Shown here one piece after another: positions 55,081 to 64,000 of a stretch of DNA of 64,000 nt. The first letter of the stretch is position 1; each line of letters starts with the position of its first letter. Origin of the DNA: Beverwykella pulmonaria (taxonomy: Eukaryota; Ascomycota; Dothideomycetes; Pleosporales; Melanommataceae); contig BCHH01000014.1 in assembly GCA_001599595.1 (NCBI GenBank), forward strand, positions 398,355-462,354, written 5' to 3'. Under the pieces are notes generated by a model. The model did not search any database. It was not told the DNA's origin and worked only from the letters and a program-made list of their open reading frames with translations. The translations under genes were made by a program, and so were the position numbers.

Positions 55081-56500
55081 GTGCTACTATTCTTCAGTTG
55101 CCGTCGTGCGAATTCCCATCCAGGGCCGCTATATGAAAGTCAATATTTTTCCAGCTTAGACGAGCTCAATATATACCTCCAAAGCGCCTTCGATCATTTC
55201 TTCCCGAATCTAGACACTCCTTTCAATTTCATGGCCGTCGCCTTTAAGACCAATCCATTCCCTCTGATTTCGGAGGCAACATCTTGAAGTGGCAGTAGCG
55301 ATCAAGAATAGCCGCCGGATGACTGACTCGCGTAAGGCTTAGTTTCATGGTCGCGTCATTCTGCTCGACTGTGTTCGCCAAACCTTAAAGATATGTCACG
55401 CAATCTTGCACGAGTCATCCTTCATTAGCGTAGTGGCTCCACAAAACACGGGAACTAACTCTATGATAACTAGGACTTGCCGAGCAAATCCTAGACAAGT
55501 CATACATATGCTACTATGACTCCGTGCTGGAAGACTTTTATGCGGTATTCTAGCCTGCAACTTCTCAACTAAGCTCAGTCGTTGTGCCAATGCCCAAGAT
55601 CGTCACAAGAAAGGCCACCAAAACGAGAATGGACAGATCATAGGCACAGGTGAATATGTGTCGGACTTCACCTAGGAGACGTTTGCGGATGATTAGGCAC
55701 GACTGCTACAGGAATACCGGTCCAACTTTCAGTCCAACTTTCAACAACAGATCATCTTCAATCGAACAATCAGTGAATTCGATGCAACGACAACCCTCCA
55801 TCATACCAACTTGAACACCTTCTACCAGAGGCTGGGCGGGGCACAGATGTTTTTCAGCCATTCAGCCTGCTTCTGTTGCTTGCAAGAGATGGCCGAGCAT
55901 CCACTTCCTTGTGGGCATGTGCTTTGTACGCCATGTATGAAGGGGCACGGTAAGCCTCAAGAGGGGACGGCAGGAATGAACACGGTAGCTACATGCCTGC
56001 TTCGCCAGGTCGGTACTGTCTTATAGACTCCTTGGGAGGCGTGCTTTAAGCCACCTCTAGCGGAGCGCGCGTCCCATCATTAGACGGGTGAGTGTTGCTA
56101 TCGTTTCTCGCTACAGCATTAATATGAACAAGGGCAGCATTCGGGGTATCGTCATACTGGAAGTGCTTCTTAGTATCGAGAAGGTATTTGACCATCAGAC
56201 CCATATCCAAGATTTCTTTGACCTGTGGTTGGTAGATAAAGTACTACCCTTCATCCATTCCTTGTTGAGGCGTTTACAATACGCCATCTTCTGCCAAAAA
56301 CTTACTTCACTAGCACTTAGTGTGAAGAACTGGCCTGTGAAGGTTTGTACCGCTCTTTTTAGAAAGCTTATAGATTGAGCCTTCACGCCCAAATTCTACG
56401 GTGGTCTAAGATTAGCAAAAGAAAATATCGCATACCACCACTTGAAGAAGTTCTCAAAACATTTTAAAGACGAGCCTATTTTCAGCGAGACACACGGGAC
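55081..56500 (+). pseudogene. Patatin-like phospholipase gene relic
   Basis: Scattered pieces in changing frames follow the order of a large fungal patatin-domain protein. SLDELNIYLQSAFDHFFPNL is at about 55150. FDATTTLHHTNLNTFYQRL is at 55780, directly joined to a RING-like CFCCLQEMAEHPLPCGHVLC segment. After a gap RGIVILEVLLSIEKVF and IQDFFDLW (56140-56230) mark the patatin start, though the GGGIRG loop itself is damaged. SVKNWPVKVCTALFRKL and FYGGLRLAKENIAYHHLKKF close it at about 56450. The GTSTGG nucleophile block is replaced by unrelated bases. Multiple stops and shifts make it dead. When intact such proteins are lipid acyl hydrolases, often with NACHT or ankyrin modules. Confidence 0.68.
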
Positions 56501-56930
56501 ATCAGCAGGTTACGTCCGCAGGGGCCAACCAGGATTCCAACAAAGAAGCGATGGCTCCCGCCAAACAGCTTGCAAACGAAAGCGAGCAGAGGAAACAAAT
56601 TTTCCGTGAAAGACCCTTTCGTTTGAAACGCTGTCCGGGAGCGCTAACGAAAAGTGGAACTGCGACAGCGGAGTGCGGACGCCTTCGGTAAGGCTGAGCC
56701 CTGACGCCGGAAACAACCGCTAGAAATCGCCATCCATAATTTTCCGGCCATCATGCGCAATCTGTGGTGGAAGAATAGGATGGGGAACCGCCGAAATGAA
56801 CGAATACTCGCGGTTCTTCTTCAAGAGCCCAATCCTGTGCTGTTTTCGATCCTCAGGGCCTTTCACGTCCTGTTTGCTTATTTCTTTGCTTTCTCCGCTC
56901 GGCTTTGCGTAAGGCCGTCATTTATTTACT
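56501..56930. other. Intergenic, promoter of lyase gene
   Basis: 430 bp without a gene. A stretch near 56575 (AACGAAAGCGAGCAGAGGAA) resembles one near 54375 (AACGAGAGCAAGCAGGCGAA), which may be chance. Confidence 0.4.
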
Positions 56931-58704
56931 ATGCGTCTCCTCACAGTCCTCACCACCTTGTTACTTGCCCCTGCTGTGGTTCTGGCAAGCTGGGGCTACA
57001 CGGACGATGGCAATAACTACGTTGTCGACACCAACGCGAATCTCGTCGTCAAGGTCAGCAAGACCAATGGCGACATGACTTCCATCAAGTACAATGGTGT
57101 CGAATACAACGGCCAGAGCGGCAAGAATTCACAGGTCGAGTCCGGGCTCGGCACGTCCACGGTCACCATCAAACAGTACACTAGCCCTGCGAACATCATC
57201 AAAATCACTGTACAGTATGGGACGCTGATTCATACGCTGGTCTTCCGCTATGGAAACGCGAATGTGTACATTTTCATGAACAAGAAGGACACCAGTGTGA
57301 CTGTTTCACGCTACATCTTGCGCATTCCGCCGAATATCTTCACCAACGACGTGAACGAGGATACGGACTGGATACCTGACGGCGCGACAGCGATTGAATC
57401 TGCCGACGTGGATGGGCTGAATGGGCAGACATGGTCAAAGCACTATTCTGGAAAGAAGTACGGCCGCACCATGGACTATGATTGGGTTGGGTACACGAAT
57501 GCGAATGTTGGCATGTACATGATCCGATCGAACCACGAGAAGGCGTCTGGCGGCCCGTTCTTCAGGAGCTTGGTGAGGCGCGGTGGATCTGGTGGTCCGG
57601 ATCTGTATGACATCTACAACTACAACATGGGTGGGTGCACGCGGTTTCCGCTCCATGATTTGTTTATTGTTGACACCGTGATACAGGACACACGGACGTA
57701 ATGCGTCTCGGCCTCCAAGGCCCCAGTGTTCTTCATTTCACGGATGCCGGCGCAGCGCCGAATGCTAACCTCTTCGCCCGCAAGGCTGATTGGAGCTGGT
57801 TCGACACTCTAGAGATCGATGATTGGGTGCCCGCGAGCCAGCGCGGTGCTGTTGCCGGTGTTGGCCTCTCGAACATGAAGAGCGGATATCAGTACGTCGT
57901 TGGCCTAAAGAGTGATCAAGCTCAGTACTGGACTACGGCGACTGGTGCCTTTAGGATAAATAACGTCCTGCCGGGTTCTTACACTCTCACCGTTTACAAA
58001 GCTGTAAGTGACACTTTTCTCACCCCAGTTTTAGCCATACCATATAGTTTTCGCAACAAAACTGACAGGAGAATCAGGAGCTTGAAGTTCATACTAGCAC
58101 CATCACCATCACGGCTGGTGCCACCCTGGCCATAAACACTATCACCTGCGTTGATCCCACCGACACCACCGCAATTTGGCGCATCGGAGAATGGGACGGC
58201 ACGCCGAAAGGCTTTCTCAACTTCGGCGACACGCCAATGAAGCCCACATACATGCACCCATCCGATACCCGCCTCGCAAGCTGGGACGTCGGCAACTTCA
58301 TCGTCGGCAACACGGCTGTCTCCGGATTTCCCGCCTACATTTGGAAAGACGTCAACAACGATCATTTGGTCTACTTTCGACTGACTACCGCCCAACTATC
58401 ACAGTCTTTCAAGATCCGCATCGGTGTTACAGAAGGCCAGGCCGGTGGGCGTCCGACCATTGGCGTGAATAGCTGGGCTAGTGCACTTCCGGCCGACAAA
58501 GGGCAGGCCGATACGAGATCTCTTACTGTTGGCACCTACCGGGGGAATAACTACATTTACGAGTACACTGTGCCGGCCAGCGCCTGGGTTCAGAGCACCA
58601 GCGAGTATCAGACTCTGAAAATTACGGTTATTTCCGGGAAGACTGCGACTGGGTATTTGAGTCCGGCGATCAGTATCGACGCAATTGATATGGTTGCTGT
58701 GTGA
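56931..58704 (+). CDS. Secreted rhamnogalacturonan lyase (PL4)
   Basis: Three exons (56931-57630, 57687-58003, 58069-58704), 550 residues. Residues 1-19 are a signal peptide (VVLA-SWG). The chain follows polysaccharide lyase family 4: WGYTDDGNNYVVDTNANLVV at the mature start, SIKYNGVEYN, then a catalytic region TWSKHYSGKKYGRTMDYDW with lysines and DWVGYTNANVGMYMIRSNHE. A middle fibronectin-like unit follows (FRINNVLPGSYTLTVYKA), then a C-terminal jelly-roll (WRIGEWDGTPKGFLN, MHPSDTRLASWDVGNF, TYRGNNYIYEYTVPASAW). Length and three-domain order agree with the family. It cleaves the rhamnose-galacturonate backbone of pectin by beta-elimination outside the cell. Both introns close in frame. The next gene may act on its products. 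Confidence 0.94.
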
Positions 58705-59463
58705 TGGAAGAAGGAAAATAGCGCGGAGTATGTGAATAAAGTCCGAGGGCTGAGTGCCGCGGTGAGCTTTTCAATCTGTATATATTTCTAAGTTTTGGCA
58801 GTAGCCACGCACATATACCTTACTCACGAATCCTCTATCCTTTTCCGAAACGGGTTCGAGATAAGCCGTACTCAAGCATTGAAGATGAAGTTTTGCGTAG
58901 TTGAGGAGCTTAGCTGTTTAGTCAGTCTTCAGTGTAGGTCCTGTTTCTGTCACATATTCACCCCACGATAGCGATGTGTACAATGAGATTCCTGGTCGTC
59001 TCCTCTTCGTTTAAACCGCAAATGCGACAACTACCCCACTACCCCACTAGTCTACCCAAGAACCCCTCGAGTTCAGTTCATCACTTGCGAGAAACGGCTT
59101 GAGGTCAATCCGCCAATGAGAGCACAGCTTGGATCGGCTGATCTTGCCGCTTTTAAATGCTGGAGCATACTTCCTGTCATGAAAATGCTTAGAAAAACCA
59201 CAATGGAATCATTTGAAAAAGTACCAGGACGGCCTTACAACGTCGGTCTTAGTCATACGGGAGGACCCTCCAAGATGACTTATGTTATCTTGTGCCGAGG
59301 TAAGGCCTCCCTCATCGCACTCCTCATTAATTAATCAGTAATCATAGAGAGGGATCACGTGGATAGAGAGGAATGAAATGACCTTCACGTCGAACGCGAC
59401 TCACACCTCCTCTTAGACTAGGTCAAACGAACCACAACACATACACGGTCTCTGTCAACCTCC
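58705..59463. other. Intergenic, no gene seen
   Basis: 760 bp between lyase and FAD oxidoreductase genes. No feature recognised. Confidence 0.5.
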
Positions 59464-61293
59464 ATGATGCTTGCGAAGTCGGAAATTCTGGTCGAGGCTG
59501 AGGCATTTGATCACTTTGGCGGCTGGGTGCTAGACTCCCAATTCGATCTCGAGATGGGTTCGCCCTACCTGCTGGCCCACGGCAACGGCAGACCAGTTGC
59601 TGATGCCACAACCACCATCTCCGTCTCCAATGCGGATGCTGGAAAGTACTATGCCTGGGTTCGGACCAAGGACTGGGTTCCAGGACATCATCCGGGGAGG
59701 TTCACTCTGCTTGTCAATGGGGAAACGCTCGACACAGAGTTTGGCGCGAACGATCTAGACTGGAACTGGCAGGCTGGTGGGAGTGTGAATTTACCTGCAG
59801 GCCACACGAAATTGGTTCTACACGACCTGACTGGATTCTGCGGGCGCTGCGATGCCGTCTTCTTCAGCTGTGACAACATGGCTCCGCCAGAGCTGGAGGG
59901 GCAAGCAGCGCGTGCATGGCGCCGGCGACTGCGCGGACTCCCGGATACGCCCGTTGCTGCGGGCAGCTTCGACGTTGTCGTGCTTGGAGGGGGCGTCACC
60001 GGGGCAGCCGCAGCGCTCGTAGCAGCACGACTCGGAGAGCGAGTGGCTCTTGTGCAAGATCGCCCTTTTCTTGGGGGAAACGCAAGCATCGAGATTGGCC
60101 TCCGCCCACGCGGAATCACTGGACCGCTCATCGACGAGCTCTCGCAGCGCTTTCCGGACGGCGACCTGTATGCGAAGGGTTTACTCGATGCTGAACCCAA
60201 TGCGACCGTCTTCTTGGAGCACACCGTCTACGATGCCGCAGTTGCTCCCGACCATTCAGTTGTCTCGGTCGACGCCCGCCATTCCCGCAGCGGACGTGAG
60301 GTCCGCTTCACGGCGCCAGTGTTCATCGACTGTTCTGGAAGAGCCCTCCTAGGCCGATACGCTGGCGCTGAGACGCTTTTCGGCCAGGAGTCGCAGGAAG
60401 AATATGGAGAGAGCCTCGCTCCCGTCCAAGGCAATAACATGCATCATGGAAACACACTCTTTTTCCGCACCCGGACGGCCGACACCCCTGTGTCCTTTCC
60501 CAGCGTACCATGGGCCACCGAGGTTGCCAAAGACTTTTCAGATTTAGGTGGACAGCTGATCAAACCCGGCATTGAAAACGGACCGGGCCCTCGCGTTCCC
60601 AGTTCCAGCGATGAAATGCCCAAGATGCGCCGAATGAAGCTGCCTCTGACCCACTTTTGGGAGTACGGGCAGTGGCTTGACCCATACACTCAAGGCGAGC
60701 ACATCCGTGACCATCTCCTCCGCGCTATATATGGCACCTTCTCGAATATCAAGACCAGGGCCCCTGAAATCCACGCCAATCTCGAGTTCGACTGGGTCGC
60801 TTTTGTTCCTGCACAGGGTGAGTTCCGGCGATATAAGGGCGCGTATGTTTTGACCGAGAACGATGTGCGCTCGCACACCAAGTTCCCCGACGCCGTGGTG
60901 AAGAACGGAGGCGCCTTCTGTCTACATTACCCAGGCAGCGATGTGCTCGACTTCCGCCTGAAGCACTGGGAGTGGGATGAGCGAGACGGTGAGGATTACG
61001 ATATCCCTTTCCGCTGTCTCTGCTCAGCCAACATCCCGAACTTGATGATGGCGGGGAAGCACATGAGTGCCACCCATGTCGCGTCGTCGAACACGAAGTT
61101 CATGGGGAATGGCGGACAGCATGCGATAGCGACGGCTGCTGCTGCCCATCTATGCAACAAGTACCACACCACGCCCAGGGGGGTCTATCAAAGTCATCTA
61201 CTCGAACTTCAGGCCATCGCCGCTAGTATTGCCGAGTCCAATGAGTATCATCCGGTTGGGGCGAATATTGTGAACGGAAAGCCCAAGCTTTGA
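59464..61293 (+). CDS. Intronless FAD-dependent oxidoreductase with N-terminal beta domain
   Basis: One exon, 609 residues, no signal peptide. Residues 5-135 form a beta-rich module (EILVEAEAFDHFGGWVLDSQ, GKYYAWVRTKDW, FTLLVNGETLD, LPAGHTKLVLHDLTGFCGRC) like the carbohydrate-binding-type unit attached to bacterial enzymes. From about 168 comes the FAD site: FDVVVLGGGVTGAAAALVAA, RPFLGGNASIEIG, FIDCSGRALLGRYAG, and near the end IPNLMMAGKHMSATHVA with NGGQHAIATAAA. This is the FAD_oxidored family, frequent in bacterial loci for plant polysaccharides. The coding sequence is richer in G and C at third positions than its neighbours, and no intron interrupts 1.8 kb. Both fit acquisition from bacteria. 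Placement next to the RG lyase suggests it handles a pectin-derived sugar, but the substrate is unknown. Confidence 0.88.
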   Translation: MMLAKSEILVEAEAFDHFGGWVLDSQFDLEMGSPYLLAHGNGRPVADATTTISVSNADAGKYYAWVRTKDWVPGHHPGRFTLLVNGETLDTEFGANDLDWNWQAGGSVNLPAGHTKLVLHDLTGFCGRCDAVFFSCDNMAPPELEGQAARAWRRRLRGLPDTPVAAGSFDVVVLGGGVTGAAAALVAARLGERVALVQDRPFLGGNASIEIGLRPRGITGPLIDELSQRFPDGDLYAKGLLDAEPNATVFLEHTVYDAAVAPDHSVVSVDARHSRSGREVRFTAPVFIDCSGRALLGRYAGAETLFGQESQEEYGESLAPVQGNNMHHGNTLFFRTRTADTPVSFPSVPWATEVAKDFSDLGGQLIKPGIENGPGPRVPSSSDEMPKMRRMKLPLTHFWEYGQWLDPYTQGEHIRDHLLRAIYGTFSNIKTRAPEIHANLEFDWVAFVPAQGEFRRYKGAYVLTENDVRSHTKFPDAVVKNGGAFCLHYPGSDVLDFRLKHWEWDERDGEDYDIPFRCLCSANIPNLMMAGKHMSATHVASSNTKFMGNGGQHAIATAAAAHLCNKYHTTPRGVYQSHLLELQAIAASIAESNEYHPVGANIVNGKPKL

Positions 61294-61981
61294 TTGACCG
61301 TCAGAAGGATAGAACATCTCGTCGCAGGCGTCTCACAAGGTCGTGTTCCATCATCTCCTGGTTTTTCTTCTTCTATTTTACTGGTGACGTATTAAGAGCG
61401 TATTTTTACGTGTGGTAGATCATGCTAGCAAATTCTTGGATCTGCGAGTCTGTCTATAGCCTGTTCAAGGAGCACATTTCTGCTCAGGAATATTCTAAGA
61501 CGCGGTACAAGGTGCTACTGTATCCATCGTTGCAGGGTTCACCATAATTTTCCTCTCCTTTTTCACCTCGGCTGTCAGTAGCGTCCGCAACGATCGCCCA
61601 GTCCTTGTCGTTGTCATGAAACTGACGCTGCTCTCTCACGTCGACTCCGCGCCCTCAGCAATTGCCCCGAGGTCGCCAGCCCGGCCTCCCTGCAAACTGC
61701 CGCTACCGCTGCTGCTTCCGTCGCTCTTTCACCTCGACCTCACTCTTCTGGTACTGGTGGCTACGCGCAACGTCACTTCCCTTTCCCATTAGCGCCCTGC
61801 TTCGCCTCCCTTCCTCCATATAAGCACATCCTTCCCCCGCCACCGACAAACCACACTCATCCCCTACTCTCTTCCCCATTCTCTTCAATATTTCCTCCAA
61901 TATCTTCCTCGCTCTCTTCCCTGCTCTCTTCCCCTCTCTCTTCTCGACTCTATCCCAACCGACACCGCTCCTTCAACCAAC
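61294..61981. other. Intergenic with pyrimidine-rich promoter tract
   Basis: 690 bp. From about 61855 to 61950 the plus strand is almost pure C and T (CTCTCTTCCCCATTCTCTTC and similar), 30-130 bp before an ATG at 61982, with CATATAAGC near 61817. This is a standard fungal promoter layout. Confidence 0.55.
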
Positions 61982-62430
61982 ATGGAGCGTTTCATCTTCA
62001 TCACCGCTGTTATCTTCGCGATCCTCGGCTTCACCAGCTTAGAGATTGGTCCCGTCGCCGAAGTCACTCGCTCTGTCAAGTTCATTCGTGCACATCTAGG
62101 TCTGCGAGATGTCACCGCTGTATCCAACGTCTTGGAGTCTCGCGAGGACAAATGTCAGCCCTGCGTTCATTACGTCCAGGTTTGTGCAGCCTAGATCTAT
62201 CATGACCACGCGGAGAAGTGCGCAAAGAACTGGTCCCTCATGACTTGCAACGGGTACCCGCAATGCCCATGAATGCTGCCGTCGAGATCCCGCCCAAGTC
62301 GAGGTCACTCCTTCCACCGACGAGGCTATTCTTTCCGCTGAGATCGAGGCCGCTGTTTCCAGGGACCTGGAATCTCACGATTATCTATGCAAAGACTGCG
62401 ATCCTCTGATGAAGTCGTGCAAGCATGTAA
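61982..62430 (+). pseudogene. Small Cys-rich protein, probably broken
   Basis: ATG at 61982 opens MERFIFITAVIFAILGF, a signal or anchor helix, then KCQPCVHYVQ. TAG at 62192 stops the frame, but the same frame goes on as IYHDHAEKCAKNWSLMTCNG to a TGA. From about 62265 another frame carries ECCRRDPAQVEVTPSTDEAI and YLCKDCDPLMKSCKH up to a GTAAGT donor at 62427. The pattern of C-x2-C pairs recurs across the pieces, so they probably come from one gene. A stop (CAG or TGG to TAG) and a one-base shift would explain the break. A promoter-like pyrimidine tract lies upstream. An unrecognised short intron is the alternative. Confidence 0.45.
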
Positions 62431-62527
62431 GTATAAGTTTATGATCAAATCGCTTGCCTTCTCTCGAATTTATGATAGCCAAATATAATAGGAACATCAA
62501 ATACTAATGTGACATTTTTGATAGCTA

Positions 62528-64000
62528 TTACTTCTTCAACTTGAGGTATCCGCGGTCATCTTCTTGGAAAGAAGCTCTCATGTTTTTCGAAGCTTCTAAA
62601 AGGTCGTGATATGTCTCCTTCTTCCCAGACCTTGCCATCAAAGATTGATGCGCTTCCCACCCATGCAGGCCATGGAACAGGACCGCCATGATAGAATTCT
62701 TGAACAAGTATTGTTTGTTGTTGCTCTCAAAGACAGTAAGAAGCAGAAATAGTGTAGAAACGACAACCATAGATAGAGGCATCACGAACCAGGCCCATCT
62801 GACTCGAACAAAAATGTCTTGGGCATAAGCCTCGCCAATGACCTGTCTTGCGTCTGGGTTGGTCGGATTCTGGATTACTTGGGTAAGGACGTTTGATATC
62901 CTGCGGAAGAATTCGGGCCAGTCGCCATTTGGCATGGTCAAGAAATGCCGTAGGAAGAAGAAGAATTCTTGAGAGATGACCATGCGACTAAACATTCCGT
63001 AAAGTGGAAGGATGGATTCGTCGTCGAAGTGGATCACGTCGGCCAAGCCATCCGCTGTTGCGCTATAGTGCGCATCGGGCCGGCTCCAGCTCGTGGTGTT
63101 CGTCGATTCCTTCAATTTCAATGACGTAGGAGTGGTCTTTTCCACTTTGATGCCTGCAGGATCCATTGTAACGTTTTGGTAATGCTGCACGCACAAGCTT
63201 GGTCGACAAGTTGTGAGTATCCCGCTCATTTCCCCAAATTTTTCGAGCTGTACCATATCCCTTAGAGCAGATGTGCTGGTGAAGCAAGTAACGGAAGAAA
63301 TCTCGGAGAAGTGGTCAGGATTTACGCCCCCCGTCCGGCAGCCCGACAGAACGCCATTGGGAACACTTACTGTGTCCCACCACCCCCCCAATGAACTACT
63401 AAAATTCCTGCTCTCAGACCAGCCTAGCATATGCTGCCCAAATAAATAGTTGCTGGGGCTCACACTTTCACCTAAACCATAGGCAAGGGTAAAGCCGTCC
63501 TCATTCGGTGGGATCTGTCGTGTGATTTCAAACTGCACTGAAAATGAAGGAAAGCCAGCAATATCCATAGTACAATTTCGTTTCCAACTGTGATCCTCCA
63601 TCCCTATTGCAGATCTCTCGAAAGAAGAGAAATCGTCGAACCGACGCCAGGCACCCGTGGTAACGTTGGCGTCTGTGATTTTCTCGTCGTTGATGTAATA
63701 TGAGCAAGTTTGGAACTTCTTCTCCAACGCAATCTCTTTACTCTCACATTTAGGGCATACAGCTAAAGATGAGAAGTCCGGGAATCGACAGTCCAGAGTC
63801 GGACACTCACTGTTGTTGGGCATGGAGAAGGGCTGGCTCACTACTGAGCCCAGCATTCCGATTGTTATTCCGTATTGAACGTCTTACTCACAGAATTAGC
63901 TGTGAAGTGGAAGCAAATCCGCAATGAAGTTCACATACCAAATGGAATGTTGCCATCCACTAGTGCCGACTTTGTGTACGAATTGGCCATTGTGACGAAC
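62528..64000 (-). CDS. DUF3176-type membrane protein, 5' end outside window
   Basis: Two exons inside the window (63939-64000 onward and 62528-63882), 472 residues seen; the gene begins beyond 64000. The junction (63883-63938, 56 bp) joins VDGNIPF to VQYGITIGMLGSVVSQPF. Then follows an extracellular-type part with cysteine pairs (CPTLDCRFPDFSSLAVCPKC), many N-glycosylation sites, and WDTV...CFTSTSALRDM. Near the C-terminus one membrane helix stands out (WFVMPLSMVVVSTLFLLLTV), then a cytosolic tail with FKNSIMAVLFHGLHGWE. The SSLAVCPKC block and the KNSxxAxLFHGL tail are those of the DUF3176 family, which is frequent in ascomycetes and of unknown function. The N-terminal helices of the family should lie outside. 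Confidence 0.85.

Noticed and set aside
59688..60876. Long Arg/Ser/Pro-rich frames opposite the FAD oxidoreductase
   Set aside because: They are antisense shadows of a G/C-rich coding region.

Overview
This window is nuclear DNA of a filamentous ascomycete (Pezizomycotina). The evidence is short GT-AG introns of about 45-80 bp with CTAAC-like branch sites, a HET-domain gene, a Zn2Cys6 regulator, a PTH11/rhodopsin-type membrane protein, DUF3176 and T5orf172 proteins, a CVNH lectin, a fungal tyrosinase, and C-to-T style decay of repeats and dead genes. The gene content (secreted hydrolases, a rhamnogalacturonan lyase, small cysteine-rich secreted proteins) suggests a plant-associated fungus. 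A leotiomycete is possible, but that is a guess. No tRNA, rRNA or CRISPR was seen.

Layout. 1-2.2 kb is a decayed transposable element ending in three nested palindromes. 3.3-15.2 kb carries a secreted type-B carboxylesterase, a secreted CVNH lectin, an NmrA-like NAD(P)-binding protein, a HET-domain protein, a frameshifted secreted protein and a small secreted protein. 15.2-24 kb is gene-poor, with a T5orf172 (GIY-YIG-like) pseudogene, a small hypothetical gene and repeats. 24-28.2 kb has a secreted berberine-bridge-type FAD oxidase and a seven-helix rhodopsin-type protein, both on the minus strand. 28.2-36 kb is repeat-rich and gene-poor, with a MITE-like element, a solo LTR-like element, a PLDc_N micro-protein and a transposase fragment. 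36-42.6 kb carries a tyrosinase (eight exons, one of 19 nt), a secreted protein with an internal duplication, and a Kex2-type pro-protein with a seven-cysteine tail.

44.6-54.1 kb is the most coherent group: a Zn2Cys6 regulator (now in two reading pieces), a DAL5/TtuB-type anion transporter, a D-glycerate 3-kinase-like P-loop kinase and, divergent from it, a tartrate dehydrogenase-type enzyme. Read together these make a plausible tartrate (or D-malate) uptake and catabolism cluster: import, oxidative decarboxylation of tartrate to D-glycerate, then phosphorylation to a glycolytic intermediate. This is an inference from families and adjacency.

55-64 kb has a patatin-like phospholipase relic, a secreted family-4 rhamnogalacturonan lyase next to an intronless bacterial-style FAD oxidoreductase, a broken small gene, and the 3' part of a DUF3176 membrane protein running off the window end.

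Repeats. A family of about 130-bp elements (TGTAAGC...GCTTACA) occurs four times. Two copies have perfect 5-bp target duplications and a third has a 4/5 match. A second family is shared between 22.2 and 40.9 kb. All gene models were spliced by eye; reading-frame arithmetic closes for every intact model, but splice sites are unverified by transcripts.
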